A DNA stretch of 64,000 nt from Macrobrachium rosenbergii. Lineage: Eukaryota > Arthropoda > Malacostraca > Decapoda > Palaemonidae. The notes under the pieces were generated by a model, which had not been told where the DNA came from, made no database searches, and saw nothing but the letters and a program-made list of their open reading frames with translations. The first letter of the stretch is position 1. Every line of letters starts with the position of its first letter. Shown piece by piece: positions 36,669-47,697 of this stretch. The stretch spans positions 19,585,702 through 19,649,701 of the forward strand of contig NC_089762.1 of NCBI RefSeq assembly GCF_040412425.1, written 5' to 3'. The position numbers and the translations under genes are program-made.

Positions 36669-37793
36669 TTAAGAGCACTTTCTATATACTGAAAATTAAG
36701 AAGGAAGCCAAGATGTATGCACTACAGGACAACCTAGAGGCAATTAGTATAATATGAAACTGGAATTTTACTAGGAAACACCTTGTACTTCATTTTCTTT
36801 AGTAGATAATTGCAACACCTCACTGTTAAAGCACTGCACAATGGAAAACTCTTGAAGGAAGAAAAATGTTCACATTCAGATAACACCTACGAGAAATGGA
36901 TGGGCTAGCCTACCAGCACCTCTGCTGCCACATCTGTGGAAGAAGGCTAAATCATAATCTTCCAGGTAGCCGCTGTAGGCAAGGTCAAGAGCCTCCTTGC
37001 TTTGTGTCCATATATATTTTATCATTGTACCAAAAAGAGCTCTAATTCAGTTGAGACTAGATATGAGACAGTTCTTAATATCAATCAGCCTTCCCTCTGG
37101 AGCCCAATAGAACCATGTTTGTAACCCATCTGAGGATGAGCAGAAGCTGCACTATCAAAATGAATGTCAAATTCATCACAACCATGTCAAGTATTGTCAC
37201 AAAACTGTTTTATATTTACACTTATTTACTGTTTTCAAGTACTGTAAAGTGATACCCCGAACTTAAGCGAGGTTGGGTTCCAGAACCCCTCACGCCAGGT
37301 GAATTTTTGCGTAAGTTTGGCACGGTCTCTAAAAATGCTAATACTTATTTCAAAAGTTTAAACACTAAATATGACCCTAATCATGCTCCCAAATTATTAA
37401 GAAACTTTTAAATGAAATGATTAAAGTTACTGTAATTTCATTTAAAAGTTAGCTTAATACATTGCCCTTCAAAAAAAGAAATAAATGGATGACATAAAAA
37501 TGGAGAGTTAGAAGAGAATTTCTCTCCCTTTCCCCTTCCAACCGATCTATTTTTAGAAGTCTTCTCAACCTCTTTTTAATAACTTCTTTATTCCACGTCT
37601 CTTTCTCTTTGTTCTGATATGCTCTTTCATGAACAAACAGTGATTTTTATTTGGACTAATACAACTCTTGGTCATTATGTCTCTATGTTTTAGAACGTAT
37701 TTGCCATACCAACGCATTTACAGTCTGTAGACAGTACAGGTAAAATTAGATCAATTTAAACTATCTACTGTACAGGTAAAGAAGTACAGAGAA

Positions 37794-38024
37794 ATGAAGT
37801 TTTCACAATAAAACTAATATTGTAATACTTACCTGAACACCTGAATTAGCCCCTGGTCACCTACCAGCCTGAACTACATCCCCATAGCTTTTACCCACTA
37901 AGTGGGTAATTAACTGTCAACGTTACCAATGCTTACAGGAAAATCTTGTCAAATGAGTTACCTGAAGTACCGATGGCAACACTGCTGCAAGTCCCGGCCG
38001 AGTGAGGCCGAGATCCCCAATTGC
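37794..38024. repeat. DIRS C left inverted terminal repeat
   Basis: From 37838 it is the reverse complement of 43107-43295, for instance CCCACTAAGTGGGTAATTAA with TTAATTACCCACTTAGTGGG. The outer ~44 bases are specific to the left end. Confidence 0.88.
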
Positions 38025-38067
38025 GTTATCCACTATTCAAATTGAAGTGGGGAGGAGGGTGGGAATC

Positions 38068-38155
38068 ATTCAGGTGTTCAAGTAAGTATTAGAATATTAG
38101 TTTTATCATGAAAACTTGATATTGCAATACACTCCCTGAACACTGAATTAGCCCG
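38068..38155. repeat. DIRS C internal complementary region
   Basis: The reverse complement reads ..GGGAGTGTATTGCAATAT followed by CAAGTTTTCATGATAAAAC.., i.e. the right tip fused to the left tip. Confidence 0.82.
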
Positions 38156-38349
38156 ATTAACAAAATTTTAAGGAGGTGGGATCAATCTAATTCAGCCCAG
38201 CCTGCCAACAGGGAAACCAGGTAATTCATTATTTGCCTACTCTGTATAAATGAATGTATCCTCACCTAGTTATCCCACTCGGCAGGTGAGAATGCCTGTA
38301 GACAGAGTACCCCCGACATCAGTCTCATGTCTAGGTACTGTCTGAGTCG

Positions 38350-38766
38350 AGCTACCTCTCATGTGGTATTCAAACCTCCTCATGGATAGAGTAGCAAAAT
38401 AAAAAACCAAATTACCATGTGGCTAATCACAGCCTCCCATGAGTAGTGGAGAACGACGAACCTCCCATGTAGCTAATCAAAGCACTCTCATGTATGGAGG
38501 GTTATGATGAACCTCCCATGTGGTTAATCAAAGCACTCTCATGTATGGAGGGGTACAATGAAGCTCCCATGTGGCTAATCAAAGCACTCTCATGTATGGA
38601 GGGGTACAATGAACCTCCCATGTGGCTAATCAAAGCACTCTCATGTATGGAGGGGTACGATGAACCTCCCATGTGGCTAATCAAAGCCCTCTCATGTATG
38701 GTGGGTTACTAAGAACCTCCCATGTGGCTATTGTAGCCTCTCATGTATGGAGGAGAAGTTGAGTGT
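38350..38766. repeat. 51-bp tandem array of DIRS C
   Basis: Six regular units start at 38461, 38512, 38563, 38614, 38665 and 38716, exactly 51 bases apart, with two or so degenerate units before them. Because 51 is a multiple of three the array is open on both strands (plus: MEGYDEPPMWLIKALSC per unit; minus: SHMGGSSYPSIHESALI per unit). It lies in the 3' untranslated part of the element, so coding is doubtful. Confidence 0.9.
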
Positions 38767-39123
38767 GCAGGATCTTCAAGTTCTTCACTGCCCATTGCCG
38801 CCGATGTCTGTGCAGAAGAGGTTGAAGAAACCAAACTTGTCCACTGGATCTGCCTAACTTCACAGTACTAACGTCAAACTTAATACTCTCACTATGAACC
38901 CCGACCAACAGAGAATCCAAAGTTCCTCAGACTACATTCATTACCTAGAGTTTCTCCCACCCTTGACATTACTATGTAACTAAAAAATTGAGTTGGTCGT
39001 CACAAAGGACCAAGCGAGTAACTCTTCTTCGAAGAAAACTGAATGTCTCTGAGGTAGAAAGTCATGAAAACCGACACTGACTTCCAAGTGGCCGTCTCTT
39101 AGAACCTCCACACTAAGAGAGTA

Positions 39124-39418
39124 CAGGCAATCCCCGGTTAACAGCGGGCTTGGTTAATGACGATCCGGTTTTATGGCGCCTGTCTAGTGACGAAAATTGG
39201 CAATTTTCAGCACCGAAAATCGCCAATTTCCGCTTACTGGCGCCGATAATTGGTTATTGGTGCCAATACATACCTAACAGAGGCGCCGAAAACTGAAAAT
39301 CAGCACTTTTCGGCGCTGATAAGCCTGAAAATTGCCGAAAAAGCGCCGGAAATCGCCAATTTTTGGTTATCATTACACCCCCAGAACAGAAGCCCCGCCA
39401 ATAACCGAGGACTGCCTG
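39124..39418. mobile_element. TA-flanked MITE inside DIRS C
   Basis: The ends CAGGCAATCCCCGGTTAACA and reverse complement CAGGCAGTCCTCGGTTATTG lie between TA dinucleotides. GGCGCC and AAATTGGCGATTT-type motifs make the interior self-complementary. Confidence 0.82.
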
Positions 39419-40634
39419 TACCCCCTTAGCTAAATGAACGCACCCACGATAATAGGGTTAGCTGCTACACACGGACTAAGAGAATAACTCATGTAAGGAG
39501 GAGAATGCTGAATCTCCCAAGTGGCTATTCAGAGCCTACCCAGTATGGAGGGAATGAGGCAATGTGCCGAGCCGTTGACCCTCCGCCCTGCAGGTTGCGG
39601 CAAAGGCAGACGGCTGACGAGCTAAGAAGTATCCCAGCACCGACGAAACAGCCTAGGCTAGCCTACGAGAGCACCTCTTTGGACTCTCGTAGGGAAACTA
39701 TCAAAGACTAGGATACTTAAAATGTACTAAACTTATGTTCATGTGATTATACTATCACTGTTGCTTAAGATTCTAAAGCCTAAAAGGAATTCCTCTATCT
39801 GGTTAACCTAATAACCATCGCACTAAGTGAATACCACCTTTGCTAAATGAGTGCACCCTAGATAATAGACTTCGCCGTTAAACGTAGACTAAGAGAATAA
39901 CCTTCCGAGTCTTTGCACTAAGAGAATACCACCTCAGCTAATTGAACGCACCCTAGATAGGAGAATTCGCCGCTATACGCGGTGTGGCGAACTGAACGTC
40001 TCTTAAGTAAAGGAAGAAAACACAGGCGGACTCGCAAGTAACCTACCTCCAGAATAGAAGACACTGAACCATTCCTTAGAAAGGAAGATGAAGTGGACAT
40101 ACTCCGAATACTGAGCAGTAATGAAAAAAACATGTTAAATGCTAAATATAATGTAAAGTCAAATTAAATTGTGTTCAAGGGCATAAAGTTCGCGCCATAT
40201 GAAAATCATGAAGTGTGCCCGCAACTGTGTTTCTGGAGTGAGCGCTTATCAACCAGGAACCAGGAACCCTCTCTCTCCGAAAGTAACTAATCGCATCCTT
40301 GACAGCGGACGTGAAGGGTTCCACGATGAGACAAGAAGTGTACAAAGAAGTGGACAAAATTCTCAACCTTTGATAAATAGACTTTAATATTTGCATTGGA
40401 CATAAAGACATCTCCGTTGATGCCGGAACCAAATACTTGCAGATAAAGAACCTTCACGAACGAGGCAGAGTTTTAGCCTCCAACTCTGTCTTCGCCATGA
40501 ATTCCGGAAGAAGAGAAATACTTATCATTTCCCGCCTAGGAAACCAGCCTAGAAAACTTCCTGAAGTTCGCTCACCTTTTTATCTGCAGATAAAGCCGAA
40601 AGAAAGAAAGAAAACACCTAATCAGTTATCTTAA

Positions 40635-42072
40635 CCCTTAAACGCCAAGCCTCTATTTACAAGTGTCTGCCGTATGCCGGCGGCGTTCGGAAGTTAGCGC
40701 CGAAGCGGAAAAAAAGTTTTTTTTTTAAAATCACAGTACGCTTAGTTTTTAAGATTAAGAGTTCATTTTTGGCTCCTTTTTTTGACATTGCCTTAAGTTT
40801 AGTATGCAACCATCAGAAATGAAAAAAATATCATTATCATAGATAAATATTGAAATATATGACAGCACAAAAAAAAATTTTCATATATAATTGTATACAA
40901 ATCGTGCTGCGAACAAAAAGGTTAAAGCTAACGAGTTATTTTTTCTTTGTATTGTACACTAAATTGCAATGATTTTGGTATATAACAAATTGTAAAACGA
41001 TCAAAAGCAACACAGAGAAATATTATCACAAAATGATGCATGAATTAAATAACGCGAGGACGTAAAAAGTTTTTCAAAAATTCACCATAAATCGAAATAT
41101 TGTGTTAGAGACTTCCCGTTTGTTGCAAAATGAAGGTAATTGATTGAATATTACTAGACTGTAAGTGTTTTAGCTTATAATTGCAGTTTTCGACCATTTC
41201 GTTCGAGTTAAAGTTGACTGACGGTTGAATTTTTTCTATTTATCATGATTTATATGAAAATATTTCCAAACTGATAAAAGCTACAACCATGAGTTATTTT
41301 TTGTTGTATTCTACATGAAATTGCACACATTTTCATATATAAAACTTTATGTAACCGCTAATATAAAATGGTGCAAACATTACGACAAAGTGACAAAAGA
41401 ATTTCTGAGATGTTCGGCCGTGTTACGAGTGCACGGACGTAAGGAAAGTTTTTTTTAAAATTCACCATAAATCGAAATATTGTGCTAGAGACTTCCAATT
41501 TGTTGCAAAATGAAGGTAAATGATTGAATATTACTAGAATGTAAGAGTTTTAGCTTACAATTGCGTTTTTCGACCATTTGGTCGAGTCAAAGATTGACAG
41601 TTTGAAATTTTGGCACATCGTGATTTATATGAAAATATTTCCAAACTTATAAAAGCTAAAACCATGGGTTGTTTTTTGTTGTATTTTACATGAAATTGCG
41701 CACATTTTCACATATAAAACTTTATGTAACGGCTAATATAAAATGGTGCAAAAATTATGACAAAATGACGAAAGAATTTCTGAAATTTTCGGCTGAGTTA
41801 CCGCACAGACATAAGGAAAAAGTTTTTTTTTTTTAAATTCACCATAAATCGAAATATTGTGCTAGAGACTTCCAATTTGTTGCAAAATGAAGGTAAATGA
41901 TTGAATATTACTAGAATGTATGAGTTTTAGCTTACAATTGTGTTTTTCTACCATTTCGGTCGAGTCAAAGTTGACCGAAGGTTGAAATTTTTTGTAGTCG
42001 ACATACGGTACGTCCGCTCGTCACCTGACAGACAATTTTAGTTTTACGATACGTCCAGTCGGTGTTTAAGGG
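40635..42072. mobile_element. TTAA-flanked piggyBac-like element inside DIRS C
   Basis: TTAA-CCCTTAAACGCC at the left and GGTGTTTAAGGG-TTAA at the right. DIRS A carries the intact empty site at the corresponding place (GTCAGTGTCTTAACG near 2186-2200). No transposase is present. Confidence 0.8.
41055..42000. repeat. ~378-bp tandem repeat within the TTAA element
   Basis: TTCACCATAAATCGAAATAT recurs near 41081, 41460 and 41839, followed each time by AGACTTCC and TTGTTGCAAAATGAAGGTAA. There are about 2.5 units. Confidence 0.85.
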
Positions 42073-42429
42073 TTAACATTAGAACTTTCGACAAATCTCA
42101 CGAAGGAGCCCGAGTCGGCAAGACCGGACATTAAACTTAAAGGAACGTAATATATCAAAGAAGATCTTACTGCTAGAAATTTTTGGGAAGATGGAAAAAT
42201 GTACTACTAACTGTTGAGCGGTAGCCAGCAATAGCCGAAAATGGAAGAATCTTGACTTTCCGAAGGAATAAGAGAAAACCAGGCAGGCCTAAAAATGGAA
42301 TGACCTTCCTTACGACACAGACTTCCCCATGTCAAGCTGACCTGATAAAGCTTACGGGCTGACTTTCTCAAGCTGAAAGAAACACTGTCTAGACACAGCT
42401 TTAGAGTGTCAGGACGGTCTAGCTTTTCA

Positions 42430-42871
42430 CTCGGCAGTCGCCTGCAACTAGGTTCATCACGCAAGAGTTTGGATGATAATGGTGAAAATGCGGTTGTCTA
42501 ACAGATCTTCCGCATGAGGAGGAACATTGGAGCTTCCGTAAGGAGCACTAGGAATTCCAGAAACCGAGGGCGTTAAGGCCAGCAAGAAGCTAGAGTCATA
42601 GACGTCTTGACACTCCCACAATTCCTGATTACCTGATGAATGAGATCGAATGGCAGAATGCATACAACTCTAAGTTCTAATGATCTCGTTCCCCCCAAGT
42701 TCTCAGATACGACACGGCAGTTACGATGTCGCAAAGCAGACTCACTACTGTGTTGCGCACTAGGACTGAAAAACACCTGAAGGCTTCCTTTACAGCCCTG
42801 AGTTCCCGAAGGTTATGACTCCTGACTCCGGACACCTGACGTATCAATCGCGAATTTCCTGGAGGCACCAA
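42430..42871 (-). pseudogene. DIRS C RNase H / methyltransferase-like remnant
   Basis: The frame 42677-42871 has SRLIRQVSGVRSHNLRELRA then VKEAFRCFSVLV and TAVSYLRTWG, the middle of RNase H. Downstream frames reach the region before the recombinase. About 230 bases of leader separate it from the right terminal repeat. RT and gag are absent. Confidence 0.62.
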
Positions 42872-43106
42872 AAGACTGTGGCGTCTTCTTGGTTTACTTA
42901 TCCAATCGAGTCCAAAGTACCGATCCCAAAGTCAAAATTGAGAGAGAAGTTCCAAATCCCATCAATAAAGTATCCATCCAGGAGAAAATGCGTTGAAAAA
43001 CAGTCCAAATTGTGATCTGATGTCCAAATTCTTAAATGGGGGTCGGGCTAAATGACCAAAAGTTTGCCTGATGTGGGCACACCCACACAGCATAGTGAAC
43101 AAAAAA

Positions 43107-43314
43107 CAATTGGGGATCTCGGCCTCACTTGGCTGGGACTTGCAGCAGTATTGCCAATGGTACTTCAGGTAACTCATTTGACAAGATTTTCCTGTAAGCG
43201 TTGGTAACGCTGACAGTTAATTACCCACTTAGTGGGTAAAAGCTATGGGGATGTAGTTCGGGCTGGTAGGTGACCAGGGGCTAATTCACGTGTTCAGGGA
43301 GTGTATTGCAATAT
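43107..43314. repeat. DIRS C right inverted terminal repeat
   Basis: Mirror of the left repeat, with the right-specific tip GGGAGTGTATTGCAATAT. Confidence 0.88.
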
Positions 43315-43344
43315 AATAAGTTGTAAAAATGTGTGAGTGATAAC

Positions 43345-43346
<2 letters not shown>

Positions 43347-43382
<36 letters not shown>

Positions 43383-43444
43383 GTCCTTACTTAAAACATC
43401 AAGTTAAATTATTTATGAATCATTAAGGAGACAGAGAGATTAAC

Positions 43445-43515
<71 letters not shown>

Positions 43516-44500
43516 ATTCTTATATTAGATATCAAAAGATGGAAACTCATGATTTATGAAGGAAAAAGGAAAAAAGAAGAGAGAGAGAGAGTACCAGAAA
43601 TCTTTTGACACCCTGTGGGCAACGATTGACACATCTGACAGCTTTGCCCTTGCCCCTCTCTTCAAAGATTTCTCAAAACATTGGGAAATGATATTTGTTT
43701 GTTTAAAATATCACATAATTTACCAGAGAAATGTATAAAATTTTTAATTACAGTTATATTATTATTATTATTATTATTTATTATTTAATCTTATTATTAT
43801 TATTATTAGTATTTGAAAATTAGTAATTATTACTAGGTAAATCATTTATTTTATCATACAAAATACAAAAGAAATAAACATAAAAATAAAACCATAAAAA
43901 TTCTCTCATCTCAGTAATGAAAGAATTTTTATGGTTACATTTATATGTTTATTTTTGTTTTTGTTGATAAAATAAATGATTTACCTAATAATGATTTTCA
44001 AATTTAATAAGATTAATAAGATTAAATAATAAATAATAATAATAATAATATAACTGTAATTAAAAATTTTATACATTTCTATGGTAAATTATGTGATATT
44101 TTAAACAAACAAATATCATTTCCCGATGTTTTGAGAAATCTTTGAAGAAAGGGGCAAGGGCAAAGCTGTCAGATGCATCAATAGTTGCCCACTGCGTGTC
44201 AAAAGATTTCTGGTACTATCTCTCTCTCTCTCTCTCTTTCTTTTTCCTTTTTTCTTCATAAATCATGAATTTCCATCTTCTGATATCTAACATATGAATA
44301 ACTTCTCTCTCTCTTTCTCATGTTATTCTCTCTGTCTCCGTAATAGTTCATAAATAATTTAACTTGATATTTCAAGTAAGGACAATCTCTCTCTTTCTCT
44401 CTCTCTCTCTCATGTTATTCTTTCTGTCTCCGTATTAACTGATAAATGATTTCACTCTCTTAAGTAAGGACAACCCTTATCTCTCTCACTCTCTCTCTCC
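43347..44500. repeat. Fold-back: long inverted repeat with AG/TC tracts
   Basis: The left arm 43347-43893 and right arm 43915-44405 are reverse complements around a centre near 43905 (ATAAAAATTCT / AGAATTTTTAT). Mirrored landmarks: TTGTCCTTACTTAAAACATC, AG tracts at 43348-43381 and 43447-43514, and GGGCAACGATTGACACATC against GATGCATCAATAGTTGCCC. A further partial duplicate of the outer arm follows at 44398-44500. Confidence 0.88.
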
Positions 44501-44801
44501 TCTCTCCAAGATTCGCAAATGTCGCATATCTGTGAAAAAGTCGCGTATGACAATTAGTTAGGTTCCAATGAAAAGTTCGCGTGTCTGTGAATTCGCGCAA
44601 CTCGAATTGTGTAAGGTCAAAGTATTACTGTAATATTTGCCATTATATCACTAAAATTTCATGTATTTTCTTGCTTAAATATAACTAAACCACCATGTAG
44701 CAAAAGTAAGAAATAAAGCTCTTAAATAACTTATGAGGGCAAAAATCATAGCAAAATCAAATGGTGATGTGCAAATAAGTAAATCTTGCACAATAACTTA
44801 C

Positions 44802-44902
44802 CCTACAAGTTTCTTAATATCTCCATCTTCTAACTGAAATACAAATCCTGGAGCAAAATAATCTTTGAAGACATAACAAGGACCGGCTAAGTTTATGCAT
44901 TC
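44802..44902 (-). CDS. GDPGP1: GDPGP1-like internal exon with PGFVFQL motif
   Basis: This 101-base exon has acceptor ATTTTTCAG and donor GTAAGT. It begins in phase 0 after the exon at 50659 and leaves GG, which joins A of the next exon to make glycine. It codes for ECINLAGPCYVFKDYFAPGF then VFQLEDGDIKKLV. The PGF-hydrophobic-F-x-L strand and the following acidic loop match the region between the His motif and the NIFITRGAP block of animal GDPGP1. The exon lies about 170 bases outside the TA-flanked element that hosts DIRS C. Confidence 0.87.
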
Positions 44903-44930
44903 CTGAAAAATAAGTCTTACTGTAAGAACC

Positions 44931-47551
44931 TTGGGTCAACAACAAACAAAAATAAAATATATATATATTATATAAAATGTAGTAAAAGTCCAATTTTCCG
45001 GCATCACTTAGTCCAGAAAACCTGCTAGTATGGCATTTGGATCAAAAAGTCTCATTCCAGATTAAAACTGCTGTTCTGGCACCCTTCCACCAAGTGCCAC
45101 ATTTTAAAAATAGTTGAGAGGGCTTCCAAAGTTTGAGTTTCACACTACCAAATGTCATCATGACATCTCACTCATCTCCATTCTGCCAATAGAAAATGGT
45201 ATTTTAAATGATGCATTACAATCCATTCTCCTAGTACATATCTCATATTCTTATGCTAAGAATTCAGAAATAATTCACACAGTGCAAACCAAACATACAC
45301 AAGAGAACCTCTTGGAAATGACACAAAAACTAGACTATATTACGCGACCCTTTGTGGACAGATGAGTCTTAAGAACTGTAGACAACATTTGTTTTAAAAC
45401 AGATGCATCAGTGCACATGGGTACACTAAAAATCAGAACAATTTCCAATGTGTAAGCGTGTTTGCTTCTTGATCATGTTCGAGTGCGCATTCAGATAGCA
45501 ATATCGTACTCATTGTTAACCAACCCTTGCTAAAATACAACACACATACACACCCCTTTTTCCGTTCGCTTTCAATAACAACAATTCTGTAGGTAACTAA
45601 TATGTTAGTTAAGAAACAAACTATATTAGAAATGTAATACAAGTATACACTATATTCATTTTACAAAAATGGACACTTGTAATTCGGCCTTTGTAATCAG
45701 TTATTAAATAGAGTTGTAAGACTAAAAAACTAGTACTGCAAATAATCTGAACGATAAAATAGCTAAAATGCAGCAATATATAAGGGTACAGTTAAAACTA
45801 AAACTGTTTACCATGCATGTTTGGGTATGTGCATTTGTTTGTGAGTGCGCTGTTTGTTTCGATAATATAAGGTACAAAGTGATGTATCAACAGCCTCTAA
45901 GTTACACTATACAGAAAAACATATGGCATTGGATAGCCTTTGGAATTAGCAAATTGACTTTATTATGCATTATCTTTTAACAGCTTCAAATAGCACTGAA
46001 ATGATTTGCATCAAAACAACTGGCTATTTGCACGTGGCTATTTGCACTTTTATTGACGATGCCTGAAGTCATTATATCTCTCTCTCACTCTCAAGACTTT
46101 TTTACTGGAAGTTCTTTTCAACAGTATGATATAAGAAATAAGACATATTAAAATGTATAACATTTATTATTAAACCTTGATTTATGACTGAGCGTGTGTA
46201 TGTGTGTACGTGCTACACTATGTCTTGTGATAAGTGTTGGATGAATACCTCGTAAACGTATAAAAAAAAATAATGCACTGTATTCTGATGCCAATTAAAG
46301 AATAGACACAATAATTTTGTATTTCATGTATGGTTATGGTAATTCAATATGGTAATAGCTGGCAAAAAAGCTGCTGTATACAAAATAAATTAATGGTCAT
46401 AAAACCATGGTATGCTGTGGTAAACACAAGCAGGCTACCTACCTATGAAATTGTATGTTGTTTATGAGAGAGAAAAAGGAGTGGTTCTCATTTTATTTTC
46501 CAATGATTTTAAATGGAGTAACTTTATTATGAGTATATGGCCATGACAACTGGGTCAGAGACCAACTCGTGTTGTGACATTCTATAAGCAATAATATATT
46601 TATTGGTGTCATCCCTTAAACTAGAGACACCAGTGCAAGGTACAACTAGTTTAATATATTAATATATACAAGAAAGAAATTTACTGCCCACAAAGAAGAA
46701 CCATATCATAAGAAATGGGTTTTACAAATGTGAAACCTTGACATCTGATTGAGGAACAAACTGCTTCGTTAGTCTACACCAATTTCTATCAAAATCTTGA
46801 AATACTACACCATTCATTTACACACAATGAGACAAAGGTGGCATAGATGATTTTTGACAAAACACAGCTGGGCAATTTATCACGAATATTACTTGGTAAT
46901 CTATTCATGTTTTCCATATTGTTGGTATGTCAACTTCAATGGAAGCTTATTAAGTATTGAAAATCTTACTAAACAGTAAAATCAATGAATTTGAAATAGA
47001 GTATAGTTCCTTTAAAATCCATTACAATAAATGAACTGAAATACCTACAAAATGCACAGAGGCAATTAAATGTGCACTGGTGTCCAAACAAAACAAAGTC
47101 ATTAACTCATGAAAATAGTGCAACCTTATTATGCTGGTCACAACTGGGGTGTCTTTGAGACTGAAGCATCTTTGATGCAGAGAAACAGCCTGTCTATCTC
47201 CTGTTTAAATAAACAATACAATGGGAGACAAATACATGGAATTTTCTATTACACTTTTCTCTGGCATTTCACTCAGCATACTTGAGATATCTCTACATTC
47301 TTCTTGATATCTATACAAAAGACACCTTAAGGTAATTCATCCAATACAGGTACTTTTCTCTGGAGGAATCTTAATGCAATGCAACTCATAATCAATAAGA
47401 GAAAATAACCAGTCAGCAAACATACAATTTTTCAACTTTTCCATCTTAACGATGTTTTAGACCTTAACCCCATCCTTCTCACATTTTTGCTAATATACAG
47501 TATGTAAACAAAAAAAATTTTTTTTTACCGTTTCTGCTTAGATGTTCTATA
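44931..47551. other. GDPGP1: GDPGP1 intron, no gene recognised
   Basis: AT-rich. Near 44985-45085 TCCAATTTTCCGGCATCACT and CTGTTCTGGCACCCTTCCAC look like decayed MITE ends. Frames at 45114-45365, 45433-45642 and 45768-45980 show no recognisable domain. Confidence 0.5.
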
Positions 47552-47697
47552 CAGTAAAACCCCCGAATCTGCAGGGGATGCGTACCACATCCCCCACGAA
47601 TAACTAAAATCCAAGAATACTTAGAACCTTCTAAAAATACTTAGAACTGCCTATTTTGATAGTTCAAACACACAAAACAAAACTGAAAAGGCTTATA

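Larger units (their letters stand above)
39918..42420 (-). pseudogene. DIRS C tyrosine recombinase, split
   Basis: The core-binding part is read near 42110-42240 as PFSAIAGYRSTVSSTFFHLP and ISSSKIFFDILRSF, parallel to A. The C-terminal part at 39918-40133 reads LLLSIRSMSTSSSFLRN, where the box histidine of A (PHSIRS) has become leucine. A TTAA-flanked element (40635-42072) separates the halves. The frame between 40133 and 40634 is broken. Inactive. Confidence 0.7.
37794..43314 (-). mobile_element. DIRS-like retrotransposon C, non-autonomous, twice interrupted
   Basis: Terminal repeats 37794-38024 and 43107-43314, internal complementary region 38068-38155, expanded 51-bp repeat, recombinase and RNase H remnants. 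It is the same family as A. Two younger elements are inserted (39124-39418 and 40635-42072). Without them the element is about 3.8 kb and, like A, has neither gag nor RT. Confidence 0.82.
37242..44630. mobile_element. TA-flanked element hosting DIRS C
   Basis: The left end is CTGTAAAGTGATACCCCGAA and the reverse complement of the right end is CAGTAATACTTTGACCTTAC, each next to TA; these are weak inverted repeats. The left 550 bases and right 1300 bases flank DIRS C. The right part is a long palindrome with AG/TC tracts, as in 22150-23850. The pairing of the two ends is an inference. Confidence 0.5.

Noticed and set aside
38494..38712. 72-residue ORF MEGYDEPPMWLIKALSC-type
   Set aside because: It is the 51-bp tandem array read through; both strands are open for the same reason. 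No evidence of coding.
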